Assembly: GCA_963663665.2 (NCBI GenBank)
Contig: CAXXKP010000010.1
Span: forward strand, 248,001 to 312,000
DNA: 64,000 nt
Reading direction: 5' to 3'
Origin: SABI01 sp963663665
GTDB lineage: Bacteria; Spirochaetota; Spirochaetia; Sphaerochaetales; Sphaerochaetaceae
Part shown: positions 33,984-42,641 of the stretch, piece by piece
Position numbering within the stretch: position 1 is the first letter of the stretch
Layout of the letters: every line of letters starts with the position of its first letter
The notes under the pieces: generated by a model
The model's database searches: none
What the model was told of the DNA's origin: nothing
The model's input: only the letters and a program-made list of their open reading frames with translations
Translations under genes and position numbers: made by a program

Positions 33984-35408
33984 ATGAGTAAACACATTGC
34001 AATAGACCTTGGTGCGAGTAATGGACGAGTAATAGTTGGAAACCTCGACGAAATAGAAGTAGTACATCGCTTTATCACCCAAAATGAGAGAGTATTAGGA
34101 GAAACCTATTGGGATCTCCTCTACATTTTCTCAGAAATTAAAAAAGGGATAAAAATTGCGGTTAAAAAGTATGGAAGTGAAATTACTTCCTTAGGTGTAG
34201 ATACCTGGGGAGTCGATTATGTCCTTGTTGATCAAATAGGAGCTCCAGTATCATTACCTTACCACTACCGAGATAGTAGAACTGACGGGATGATTGAAGA
34301 GGTTACAAAAAAAATCTCGAAACAAACTCTCTTTGATCGAACTGGTATCGCTTTTCAACCTTTTAATACATTGTATCAACTCTATGCAATGAAGAAATAT
34401 AGGGCACAGGCTCTACAAATTGCTGATCGGTATCTCAGTATTCCAGATATTATTACGTATTGGCTAAGTGGAGTTATGAGCAATGAAATAACTCATGCAT
34501 CGACTACTCAGCTGTTCAACCCACATACGTATGATTGGGATGATAAAACCATAGATGATCTTGATTTTGATAGAGGACTTTTTCATAAGGTTATCAAGAG
34601 TGGGACAATAGTCGGCACTCTTGAAGCAACTTTTCAAAAAGAATTAAACATTGAACACCCCATAAAGGTTATAGCAGTTGCTACACACGATACCGCAAGT
34701 GCTGTTGCTGCAGTGCCCACCTCAATTGGGAAGAATCCACTCTATATATCAAGTGGTACATGGAGCCTTTTAGGAGTAGAAATTGATCAACCTATAACTT
34801 CATTAGAAGCATTGCAAAGTGGTTTTACAAATGAAATTGGGGTTAATGATACAATTCGTTTCCTAAAAAACATTATGGGAATGTGGATACAACAAGAGTG
34901 TGTGAGACATTGGCAAAATCTTGGTGAAGAGATAAATTGGAAAGCCCTTGATGATGAAACCGTTTTAGAATTGGACTATCAAGGATATATCGATCCTCTT
35001 GATAATATTTACCTAAAACCTAATACACCAGAATCTCTTATGGTCGATAGAGTCATTGCTGGCTGCGTGTCTGCTGGATTTGAAACACCAAAAAACCATG
35101 GACAGATTATGGTCGCAATTTATAGAGGACTAGCTCGTGCTTATAAGAACAGTATTGAAGAAATTGAGAGAATTACTCACCGTAGCTATCCTGCAATTCA
35201 TGTTATTGGTGGGGGGTGTAAGAATGAGATTCTTAACCAGCTTACAGCAGATATTACAAAAAAAGATGTGTATGCAGGCCCTGTAGAGGCCACTGCACTC
35301 GGTAATTTACTTCTACAAATGATAGCCACACATGAAATAAAAGATATACAGGAGGGGAGAGATATTATTATTAAGACTCAAAAAGTGAGAATTTTTTCTC
35401 CTCGATAA
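33984..35408 (+). CDS. Rhamnulokinase-like FGGY sugar kinase
   Basis: The 474-residue FGGY kinase opens with AIDLGASNGRVIVG and contains SLGVDTWGVDYVLVD, PYHYRDSRTDGM, RTGIAFQPFNTLYQL and the late VIGGGCKNEILNQLTADIT adenosine motif; these are characteristic of RhaB (L-rhamnulokinase). RhaB-type enzymes phosphorylate L-rhamnulose, and some accept L-fuculose. Rhamnose isomerase and aldolase are not seen, so the substrate is open. AAGGAG precedes the ATG. It closes the PHP-SDR-SorE operon and is followed by a clean terminator. Confidence 0.85.
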   Translation: MSKHIAIDLGASNGRVIVGNLDEIEVVHRFITQNERVLGETYWDLLYIFSEIKKGIKIAVKKYGSEITSLGVDTWGVDYVLVDQIGAPVSLPYHYRDSRTDGMIEEVTKKISKQTLFDRTGIAFQPFNTLYQLYAMKKYRAQALQIADRYLSIPDIITYWLSGVMSNEITHASTTQLFNPHTYDWDDKTIDDLDFDRGLFHKVIKSGTIVGTLEATFQKELNIEHPIKVIAVATHDTASAVAAVPTSIGKNPLYISSGTWSLLGVEIDQPITSLEALQSGFTNEIGVNDTIRFLKNIMGMWIQQECVRHWQNLGEEINWKALDDETVLELDYQGYIDPLDNIYLKPNTPESLMVDRVIAGCVSAGFETPKNHGQIMVAIYRGLARAYKNSIEEIERITHRSYPAIHVIGGGCKNEILNQLTADITKKDVYAGPVEATALGNLLLQMIATHEIKDIQEGRDIIIKTQKVRIFSPR

Positions 35409-35427
35409 AGGGCAGCGATCCACTAAG

Positions 35428-35451
35428 CCTTCCTTTTGGAAGGTTTTTTTT
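35428..35451 (+). terminator. Terminator of the PHP-SDR-reductase-kinase operon
   Basis: CCTTCC (35428-35433) pairs with GGAAGG (35438-35443) around TTTT, followed by eight T (35444-35451). Confidence 0.85.
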
Positions 35452-35458
35452 ACGATTT

Positions 35459-35556
35459 TTGTTGCATAATTATGTAAAAAGTATTGTATAAATATGTAAA
35501 AATAGGGTAATGTGCAACAAGAATTGAACATATTGCAACAATAATTGTTGCAATAT
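35459..35556 (+). promoter_or_regulatory. carAB regulatory region with four TTGTTGCA sites and a 27-bp palindrome
   Basis: The octamer TTGTTGCA occurs at 35459-35466 and 35545-35552, and its complement TGCAACAA at 35513-35520 and 35534-35541. The last two belong to a perfect palindrome, ATATTGCAACAAT (35530-35542), one central base, ATTGTTGCAATAT (35544-35556). A plausible promoter is TTGTAT (35484-35489) with TAATGT (35508-35513), so one site lies on the start of transcription and the palindrome lies in the leader, about 10 bases before the AGGAAGGAGG ribosome site. A direct repeat TATGTAAAAA (35471 and 35493) is also present. The binding factor is unknown. Confidence 0.6.
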
Positions 35557-35575
35557 TAAGTAGGAAGGAGGCTCT

Positions 35576-36727
35576 ATGGCGTCACGATACCTTATTCTTC
35601 AAGATGGCACTTTTTACAAGGGAAAAGCATTTGGGGGAAAAGCACTCACGTACGAAGAACTTATGCAACTTGATGAAATAGATTGTTTTAGTGGAGAGGC
35701 AGTTTTCAATACCTCAATGTGTGCGTATAGCGAGATTTTAAGCGATAATTCCTATGCTGGACAGATGGTTGTTATGACTAATCCACATATAGGTACATAT
35801 GGATGTGATCCCCATTGGTTTCAACATATGACAAAGAAACCTCAGATGAGAGGATTCATTGTAAAAAAACTCTATACAGGACCAATTTTCCAAAATAGGA
35901 TCTCACTAGATCAGGTGTGTCAAAATTTTGGTATCCCAGGAATTACTGCTGTCGACACAAGAGGCCTAACTATACATTTAAGAGATAAAGGAGCTATGTA
36001 TGGAATATTGATTGATGAAGAGAATCTTCAAGCTTTGAAGATATCTATCATACAATCTAAATTAGAGAAGATTCCACCTATGGAATACTTTGATATGATA
36101 ACCCCGTCACTTCACAGTGATAAAATTGAGGTATTAGGGGACCCCAATTCACCAATTTCTATTGCCCTTGTTGATTATGGTCTAAAGAAGGGAATACTTG
36201 AAGAATTATTAGTAAGAGGAGCAAAGGTGAGTATCATCCCTTCTCCTCTTTTTTTACAACTCGATACCATTGAATTCTCTCTCTATAATTTTCTTTTTCT
36301 CTCAAATGGACCTGGAGACCCAAGAAGCCTCAACGAACATGTAAAGAAAGTAGCCTCCCTCTTAAACAGTATAGAAGTAAGGGGAATATGCTTAGGGCAT
36401 CAGATTATCTCTCTTGCCTTGGGGATTGAAGTTGAGAAACTCATCTTTGGTCATCATGGATCAAACCATCCTGTACTCAATGAGCTAGATAAATCTATTA
36501 TTATCACAAGCCAAAATCATAATTACTCTGTAGTAAGAAAAAATCTTAAACCTTCTACAACAGTCTGGTTTACTAACCTCAATGACGGTAGCGTAGAAGG
36601 AATTATTGATACAGAACATAAGGTAATGTGCACACAATTTCACCCAGAAGGAAGAGGAGGAAGTCATGATGCACTTTCTCTTTTCGACACTTTCTTACAA
36701 AAAAGAGGTCAAATATGCCAAAAATAA
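35576..36727 (+). CDS. carA: Carbamoyl-phosphate synthase small subunit
   Basis: CarA hydrolyses glutamine and channels ammonia to CarB. The 383-residue protein has the N-terminal CPSase_sm domain (GEAVFNTSMCAYSEILSD, GITAVDTRGLT) and a class I amidotransferase domain with nucleophile Cys in RGICLGHQIISLALG and His/Glu in FHPEG. A strong AGGAAGGAGG precedes the ATG, and a complex palindromic operator lies upstream. The 3' end overlaps carB by 13 bases. Carbamoyl phosphate would serve pyrimidine and arginine synthesis. Confidence 0.96.
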   Translation: MASRYLILQDGTFYKGKAFGGKALTYEELMQLDEIDCFSGEAVFNTSMCAYSEILSDNSYAGQMVVMTNPHIGTYGCDPHWFQHMTKKPQMRGFIVKKLYTGPIFQNRISLDQVCQNFGIPGITAVDTRGLTIHLRDKGAMYGILIDEENLQALKISIIQSKLEKIPPMEYFDMITPSLHSDKIEVLGDPNSPISIALVDYGLKKGILEELLVRGAKVSIIPSPLFLQLDTIEFSLYNFLFLSNGPGDPRSLNEHVKKVASLLNSIEVRGICLGHQIISLALGIEVEKLIFGHHGSNHPVLNELDKSIIITSQNHNYSVVRKNLKPSTTVWFTNLNDGSVEGIIDTEHKVMCTQFHPEGRGGSHDALSLFDTFLQKRGQICQK

Positions 36728-39700
36728 CAACAATTAAGAGAATACTTATTATTGGCAGTGGTCCAATTGTCATAGGACAAGGATGCGAATTTGATTATTC
36801 TGGTACTCAATCAATTATTGCCCTCAAAGAAGAAGGGTATTCACTTATCCTTGTAAATCCAAACCCAGCCACTATGATGAGTACTCCTTCATTGGGAGCT
36901 AAAGTCTATATGGAACCATTGACGGTTGAATACCTTGAAAGAATTATTGATATAGAAAGACCAGATGCCATGATTGGAACCATGGGAGGGCAAACAGCAT
37001 TGAACCTTACGATTGCTCTTCATGATCAAGGTATCTTAGAAAAGTACAACATAACACTCTTAGGAGTAAGCGTAGATGCTATTCGTAAAGGTGAAGAGAG
37101 AGAAAAATTCAAAGATGTAGTTACTTCTCTCAACCTTAGAAGTTCAGATTCTATCCTTATAAAGAATATTAAACAGGCAAGAGAGTTTTTAGTGAACAAC
37201 CCATTGCCTCTTATATTACGTCCATCTTTAACCCTTGGAGGAGAAGGTGGTGGTATTATTGAGAAAGAAGAAGATTTTGATCAAATGGTTACCACAGCAA
37301 TTAAGATGAGTGCGAATCATGAGGTGTTGATAGAGAAATCGCTTCTTGGGTGGATGGAAACAGAAATGGAGGTTATCAGCGATTATAAGGGAAACGCAAT
37401 AGTTGTATGTTCTATTGAAAATATTGACCCGATGGGTACTCATACAGGAGATAGTGTAACAATAGCCCCTATTATAAACCTCTCAGATACTGAGTACCAA
37501 ATCATGAGAGATGCATCTTTAGCCATTATTCGTGAAGTCGGTATCAAAGGAGGGGGAGTGAATGTTCAATTTGCTATTAACCCTCATACAAGCGAGATGA
37601 TTGTTATTGAAATGAACCCTCGTGTGTCTCGCTCTTCTGCACTTGCAAGTAAGGCAACAGGGTATGCAATAGCACGCGTAAGCGCAAAATTAGCAGTTGG
37701 ATATACTTTAGACGAGGTAATGAATGAAATTACTGCCAGCACGAGCAGTGCTTTTGAACCAGCTCTCGATTATATTGCACTAAAAGTACCTCGTTTCGAA
37801 ATTGAGAAATTCCCTTTTTATAACACAACACTTGGTACTCAGATGAAAAGTGTAGGGGAATCTCTTGCGATAGGACGGACCTTTATAGAAGCTCTCAATA
37901 AAGGGATTAGGGGAGTCGGGGATGAAAGGGAAGGATTAGTACCTCTTACAGATATTGCGGGGTTTAGTGAAAGTGAGGTCTTGTTTGTTTTATCAACTCT
38001 ACATCCTTATAAAATTCACGCACTTTATTCATATCTTTCTAAAAATTCAGTAGAAAGTGCAATTAGTATCAGTCAATATCATCCATTCGTCGTAAGTGAA
38101 GTCGCTGAACAAGTTGAGTTTGATGAGACCTTAGCTCATATGGATATTCATTCAAAAGAAATGAGAGAAATCTACATACAAGCAAAAGAACGTGGAATGA
38201 GCAACAAGAGAATCGCTCAAATTATGCATGTTGAAATCAAGACAATAGAGACCTATCAAACAAAAGAGTGTATCTATCCAGTAGACCATTTTGTAGATAC
38301 ATGTAGTGGGGAAGTCGATGTTGCAACCCCTTATTGTTACCTTACTTATAATGAACAGAACGAGAGTACTCCTGTTAAAGGTGAAACAAGAGCAATCCTT
38401 GCTAGTGGCCCAAATAGAGTAGGTCAAGGACTAGAGTTTGACACCTGCTGTACACTTGCATCCCTTTCCTACAGAAAACTTGGTATCAAGACAATTATGA
38501 TTAACAATAATCCCGAAACTGTTTCAACTGACTACTCGATATCAGATAAATTATATCTTGAGAATGTAAATAGTGAAGAAGTCCTCAATATTCTACGTAA
38601 AGAAAAAGTTGGTTCTACGATTATACAGTTAGGAGGACAAGCACCTTTGAAAATCTTAGATGATTTGCAAAAAGCGAATATCAAAATAAGTGGAACAAGT
38701 TATGAATCTCTTAAGATAAGTGATCAAAGAAAATTATTCTCAATACTTTTAGACTCACTAGGCATCAAACAGAGTAGAAATAGAAGTGCCGTAAGTTATC
38801 AAGATGTTATTCCTTTAGCAAAAGAAGTAGGTTACCCATTGCTTGCGAGACCTTCTCATGTTCTTGGTGGGCAAGGGATGCATATTATTTACAGTGAATT
38901 TGAAATGAGTGAATATCTCAATAAAAAAATCCTTATTAGTGAAGACTCTCCTTTACTTCTTGATTATTTCCTTGAAGATGCTTTTGAATATGATGTTGAT
39001 GCAATTTGTGATGGAGAAAACCTTTATATTTGTGGAATTTTACAACACATAGAAGCGGCTGGTATCCACTCAGGAGATTCAGCTGCTGTATTCCCTCCAT
39101 ATAAATTATCAAAAGAATTAGAGGATAAAATTGTAGAGACAACTCATAACATAGCAAAAGCACTACATATCGAAGGTTTCATGAATGTTCAACTAGCATC
39201 AATTGATGAGGACCTCTATGTAATTGAAGTAAACCCAAGAGCAAGTAGAACTATTCCATTCCTTTCTAAGATGAGTGATGTAGATATTATGGATATCGCA
39301 GTGGGTGTATGGGAAGGGAAAAATCTTATTGAACAGGATATCGTCAAAGAGGGCAGCACTATTGCTATTGGAACATGTAAATATGGATGGGCAATAAAAG
39401 AGGCGGTATTCTCATTTACAAAATTTAGTCACATTGACCCTGTTTTAGGCCCAATGATGAGAAGTACTGGTGAGGTTGTTGGAATAGGCGAAACTTTTGG
39501 AGAAGCTTATTATAAAAGCCAGATAGCAGCGAAAAATGTGCTACCTACTTCAGGAAAAGTTTGTGTATCAGTGAATAAGAAGGATAGAGATAAAGTGCTT
39601 CCTCTAGTGAAAGAGTTCATTTCATTAGGATTTTCTATTGCTGCAACAAGAGGAACAGCATCGTATCTCTATGAACATGGAATATTAAGCGAAGTACTAC

Positions 39701-39942
39701 TTAAAGAAGGTGATGGGCACCCTAATATTGTGGATCATATGAAAATGGGAGCAATAGATTTATTGATTAATACACCAATGGGGCAAAGATCTTTAAAAAG
39801 TAGTCTCTCTTTACGTCAAATTGCTCTTTCTTACTCAATACCGTATACAACTACTTTAAGCGCTGCAAAAGCTGCAAATGAGGCGATAAAATATGGGAAA
39901 ATTGGGAGAATTGATGTAAGGCCATTACATTCGAATATATAA
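36715..39942 (+). CDS. carB: Carbamoyl-phosphate synthase large subunit
   Basis: CarB makes carbamoyl phosphate from bicarbonate, two ATP and ammonia. At 1075 residues it is full length, with two homologous ATP-grasp halves (IGSGPIVIGQGCEFDYSG at the start; SGPNRVGQGLEFDTCC at the second, near 562), EMNPRVSRSSALASKATG and EVNPRASRTIPFLSKM in the respective ATP sites, and a C-terminal MGS-like allosteric domain from ~935 (VCVSVNKKDRDKVLPLVKEF, AATRGTASYL). No active-site loss is evident. It overlaps carA by 13 bases. Confidence 0.97.
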   Translation: MPKITTIKRILIIGSGPIVIGQGCEFDYSGTQSIIALKEEGYSLILVNPNPATMMSTPSLGAKVYMEPLTVEYLERIIDIERPDAMIGTMGGQTALNLTIALHDQGILEKYNITLLGVSVDAIRKGEEREKFKDVVTSLNLRSSDSILIKNIKQAREFLVNNPLPLILRPSLTLGGEGGGIIEKEEDFDQMVTTAIKMSANHEVLIEKSLLGWMETEMEVISDYKGNAIVVCSIENIDPMGTHTGDSVTIAPIINLSDTEYQIMRDASLAIIREVGIKGGGVNVQFAINPHTSEMIVIEMNPRVSRSSALASKATGYAIARVSAKLAVGYTLDEVMNEITASTSSAFEPALDYIALKVPRFEIEKFPFYNTTLGTQMKSVGESLAIGRTFIEALNKGIRGVGDEREGLVPLTDIAGFSESEVLFVLSTLHPYKIHALYSYLSKNSVESAISISQYHPFVVSEVAEQVEFDETLAHMDIHSKEMREIYIQAKERGMSNKRIAQIMHVEIKTIETYQTKECIYPVDHFVDTCSGEVDVATPYCYLTYNEQNESTPVKGETRAILASGPNRVGQGLEFDTCCTLASLSYRKLGIKTIMINNNPETVSTDYSISDKLYLENVNSEEVLNILRKEKVGSTIIQLGGQAPLKILDDLQKANIKISGTSYESLKISDQRKLFSILLDSLGIKQSRNRSAVSYQDVIPLAKEVGYPLLARPSHVLGGQGMHIIYSEFEMSEYLNKKILISEDSPLLLDYFLEDAFEYDVDAICDGENLYICGILQHIEAAGIHSGDSAAVFPPYKLSKELEDKIVETTHNIAKALHIEGFMNVQLASIDEDLYVIEVNPRASRTIPFLSKMSDVDIMDIAVGVWEGKNLIEQDIVKEGSTIAIGTCKYGWAIKEAVFSFTKFSHIDPVLGPMMRSTGEVVGIGETFGEAYYKSQIAAKNVLPTSGKVCVSVNKKDRDKVLPLVKEFISLGFSIAATRGTASYLYEHGILSEVLLKEGDGHPNIVDHMKMGAIDLLINTPMGQRSLKSSLSLRQIALSYSIPYTTTLSAAKAANEAIKYGKIGRIDVRPLHSNI

Positions 39943-39945
39943 AGC

Positions 39946-39963
39946 TCTTTAAAAAGAATTTTT
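39946..39963 (+). terminator. Weak terminator-like hairpin after carB
   Basis: TCTTT (39946-39950) can pair with AAAGA (39953-39957) before a run of five T. The stem is short, so this is a weak call; it could also act on the tRNA transcript from the other strand. Confidence 0.3.
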
Positions 39964-40035
39964 CGGGCAGAGAGGATTTGAACCTCCGACATCTTGGTCC
40001 CGAACCAAGTGCGCTAGCCCCTGCGCTACTACCCG
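39963..40035 (-). tRNA. tRNA-Pro(CGG)
   Basis: Read on the minus strand the 73-base gene folds into a standard cloverleaf. The acceptor stem CGGGTAG/CTGCCCG starts with the C1-G72 pair typical of tRNA-Pro, with one wobble. The D stem is GCGC/GCGC, the anticodon arm CTTGG-TTCGGGA-CCAAG gives anticodon CGG (codon CCG), and the T loop is TTCAAAT. No CCA is encoded, only the discriminator A. It is flanked by carB and the PPIC foldase gene on the other strand, and a consensus promoter lies immediately upstream. Confidence 0.95.
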
Positions 40036-40044
40036 ATTAAAAAA

Positions 40045-40073
40045 ACTATAGATAAACCCTCCTCTTGTGTCAA
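40045..40073 (-). promoter_or_regulatory. tRNA-Pro promoter
   Basis: On the minus strand a perfect TTGACA (40068-40073) and TATAGT (40045-40050) are exactly 17 bases apart, 9 bases upstream of the mature tRNA end. Confidence 0.8.
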
Positions 40074-40082
40074 TTGCTCTCG

Positions 40083-40112
40083 TTGACAGAAGGTAGGAGT
40101 GTGTGGTATTTT
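40083..40112 (+). promoter_or_regulatory. Promoter of the PPIC foldase gene
   Basis: TTGACA (40083-40088) and TATTTT (40107-40112) are 18 bases apart, pointing to the gene at 40167. It is back to back with the tRNA promoter. Confidence 0.55.
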
Positions 40113-40166
40113 TGCGAAGGTGTCTTAGCAGAAAGATACGATATTTGTACATAAAAGAGGTCATAC

Positions 40167-41723
40167 ATGCCTTCAAAGGATTCTAAGCAGTCTCAAAACG
40201 AAGATTCAAAAGTCATAAAGCTTCAAACAGGTGAAGTTTTATCAAAAGAGCAAAAAAAGAAGAGGAAGCCAATAACCTTTTCTAAGGTATTCACCTATCT
40301 AGTTCTTGCTCTTATTTCAACAGTATTGATTGTTGGAGTAGTCGTTCCTTCTCTTGGATCTTCAAGAAAAAGTAATTCAATAGTTTTTGGTACCTATGGT
40401 AATGAAAAAATTGAATTCAAACCAGGAAACTATTTCTATACTCAATACCAAGCTCAAGCACGCCAAAATACTGGCAACACAGAACAAGCCTCTTACCAGA
40501 TATGGAGGGGTGCATATGAGAATACTGTATTCCATACCGCAATAAGTAAGATGGCAAGTGATGCTAAAATCATTGTAGCAGAATCTACACTTAATAAAGC
40601 AATTATTGATAGTGGTTCGTACTCAACAGATGGGAAATTTGACATTGCTCTCTATGAAAAGGCAAGCGTAGAATCTAAGAACACACTCAAAAAGCAAATT
40701 AGTAATTCAATACCAACTCAAATTGTTCTTACCGATATACTTTCAACTCTCTCAAGTGATTCGGAGCTAGACTACATTTTATCAATCGGTGATCAATCTA
40801 AAGCATTCGATTATGTGGTCTTTGATTCTTCACTCTATCCTGATGAGGCAACAAAAGAGTATGCCCTCGCTAATCCTGCAAATTTCTCATTAATAGATAT
40901 CTCAATAATTACAGTAGATACTGAAGAGGCAGCTACTTCATTAAAAACTCAAATTGAAAATAACGAAATTACTTTTAGTGAGGCTGCGACAGCGAATAGT
41001 TTAGATTCATTTGCTGCAGATGGTGGAAAGGCTGGCGTTTTTTATCTTTTTGAATTGAAATCAAACTTTAAAACTCCTGATGAAGTGAATAATCTGTTTG
41101 CTACTCCAAAGGGTTCTGTTTCTGATGTATTTGCATCAAGTAATGGCTATGCTATTTATCAAGTAGAACAAAATCCCTTCCTACCAGATTTTGACGCGAG
41201 TGATGTCTTAGCAGATGTGAGAAGATATATTCAAACGAATGATCCTACCATTACTGATACATATATTGAACAAATCGGCAATGAATTTATCGCTAAAGTA
41301 AACAATGGTAATTCATTTAAAGATGTAAGTGATGAATTAAATCTTCCTGTTAACAGTGTCGCTTCAACAAGTGTAAACGTAAATTCTTCTAATTATCTAT
41401 TAGGATTCCAATACACTGATAATAGTGGCTACCTTAGTGCACTTTCAACTGATGTAGAGAGTATGAAGAAACTCTATTCTCTGAATATCGGTGATGTGAG
41501 TGATTTAATCAAAAGTAATAACGCTTATATCGTTACAACAGTTACAGATATCCAACCAATGACCCAAGAAAACAAAGACTATGTTGCTATGATCTACCCC
41601 TATTTGAATCAACAACAAATGCAACAGGATCTTGTTGACAGAGTATTTACTAACGATACATTTAAAGATAACTTCCTTACCGTGTATTTAGATAGAATCA
41701 TGAGAGTTAACGCAACAAAATAA
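40167..41723 (+). CDS. Membrane-anchored PPIC-type peptidyl-prolyl isomerase/foldase
   Basis: The 518-residue protein has a charged cytoplasmic N-terminus (KEQKKKRKPI), one transmembrane helix at about residues 40-65 (VFTYLVLALISTVLIVGVVVPSL) and a long extracytoplasmic part. A parvulin-like domain lies near 245-335 (ISIITVDTEEAATSLKTQIE, TFSEAATANSLDSFAADGGKAG, GYAIYQVEQ). This is the SurA/PpiD/PrsA type of layout, assisting folding of exported proteins. Catalytic residues are not well conserved to my reading, so it may be chaperone only. GAGG precedes the ATG, and a terminator follows the stop. Confidence 0.8.
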   Translation: MPSKDSKQSQNEDSKVIKLQTGEVLSKEQKKKRKPITFSKVFTYLVLALISTVLIVGVVVPSLGSSRKSNSIVFGTYGNEKIEFKPGNYFYTQYQAQARQNTGNTEQASYQIWRGAYENTVFHTAISKMASDAKIIVAESTLNKAIIDSGSYSTDGKFDIALYEKASVESKNTLKKQISNSIPTQIVLTDILSTLSSDSELDYILSIGDQSKAFDYVVFDSSLYPDEATKEYALANPANFSLIDISIITVDTEEAATSLKTQIENNEITFSEAATANSLDSFAADGGKAGVFYLFELKSNFKTPDEVNNLFATPKGSVSDVFASSNGYAIYQVEQNPFLPDFDASDVLADVRRYIQTNDPTITDTYIEQIGNEFIAKVNNGNSFKDVSDELNLPVNSVASTSVNVNSSNYLLGFQYTDNSGYLSALSTDVESMKKLYSLNIGDVSDLIKSNNAYIVTTVTDIQPMTQENKDYVAMIYPYLNQQQMQQDLVDRVFTNDTFKDNFLTVYLDRIMRVNATK

Positions 41724-41745
41724 GCGAAATAGATTAATTTTATAC

Positions 41746-41776
41746 GTGAGATCTTCTTAGGTCTCACTTTTTTTTA
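41746..41776 (+). terminator. Terminator after the PPIC foldase gene
   Basis: GTGAGA (41746-41751) pairs with TCTCAC (41762-41767), followed by eight T. Confidence 0.8.
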
Positions 41777-41784
41777 TATAACAA

Positions 41785-41813
41785 TTGCCTTTTTCGGTAG
41801 AGCCAAGTACACT
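41785..41813 (+). promoter_or_regulatory. Promoter of leaderless HD hydrolase gene
   Basis: TTGCCT (41785-41790) and TACACT (41808-41813) have a 17-base spacer. The ATG begins 9 bases after the -10 box. The 16-base string TATATAACAATTGCCT (41775-41790) recurs before typA at 43608-43623. Confidence 0.55.
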
Positions 41814-41821
41814 CATTAGAT

Positions 41822-42628
41822 ATGAAATCACCAAAAGAAATCTCACTTGAGCAGAAACTATTTCATGCAGTAGACAGATCAAGCAAACCAGGGAAACTAC
41901 TTGAATTACTTATAAATGATGCTGAAGTACAACAGATGCAGGAATATGCGAATACCGTTTCAATTATACGGCTTGGGTTTAATGATCACGGGCCTGTACA
42001 TATGAGACAAGTATGTTTTAACGCTATAAAGATGATAACTCTGTTGAAGGAAGGGGGTATCCTAGGCTCTCTTGAACAAGATCATGTAGGTACTAGTGAT
42101 GACTCTCTATCTGCAGTCATCCTCTCTTCATTTCTTCATGATTTAGGAATGGCGGTTGGTAGAGAAGATCATGAACTATTAAGTTCCTCACTTGCTCTTC
42201 CTATAATTACAAGACTCCTAGATGAAATATATCCAGACGACTTACAAAAAAGAGTTATTATTCGTTCGATTGCATTAGAAGGAATAGTTGGCCATATGGC
42301 AAACAGGAAAATCCATAGTATTGAAGGTGGAGTAATACTTTTAGCTGATGGGTGTGATATGGAAAAAGGAAGAGCTAGAATACCTCTCTCATTGTCTACC
42401 GATGCAAAGGTTGGTGATATCCATAAGTATTCATCAAATGCAATAGAGAGAGTTGTTATCAAGAAGGGATCTGAGAAACCTATTTCGATACATATTCAGA
42501 TGAGTAGCGAGGTCGGCTATTTCCAAGTCGAGGAAGTTTTATTTCCAAAAATTAATATGTCACCCATTAAACCTTATATAGAATTATTTGCAGAGATCAA
42601 AGATCAACAAATTAAACAATACTTATAA
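41822..42628 (+). CDS. HD-domain phosphohydrolase
   Basis: The 268-residue protein has HD-superfamily metal motifs: NDHGPVHMRQV (first His) near 55, SSFLHDLGMAVGREDHE (HD pair) near 105, a following conserved region IVGHMANRKIHSIEGGV, and LADGCDMEKGRAR with Asp near 178. HD proteins hydrolyse phosphate esters or nucleotides; the substrate is not identifiable. The C-terminal ~80 residues have no recognised domain. There is no Shine-Dalgarno, and the promoter position implies a leaderless mRNA. It is 13 bases upstream of a PfkB kinase and probably co-transcribed with it. Confidence 0.8.
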   Translation: MKSPKEISLEQKLFHAVDRSSKPGKLLELLINDAEVQQMQEYANTVSIIRLGFNDHGPVHMRQVCFNAIKMITLLKEGGILGSLEQDHVGTSDDSLSAVILSSFLHDLGMAVGREDHELLSSSLALPIITRLLDEIYPDDLQKRVIIRSIALEGIVGHMANRKIHSIEGGVILLADGCDMEKGRARIPLSLSTDAKVGDIHKYSSNAIERVVIKKGSEKPISIHIQMSSEVGYFQVEEVLFPKINMSPIKPYIELFAEIKDQQIKQYL

Positions 42629-42641
42629 AAGGAGTCATAAT

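Noticed and set aside
33984..35408. Calling the kinase rhaB outright
   Set aside because: Sequence motifs fit RhaB, but no rhamnose isomerase, aldolase or transporter is present and the operon partners point to another substrate.
38152..39163. Minus-strand frames within carB
   Set aside because: carB is intact and full length on the plus strand; these frames have no independent evidence.
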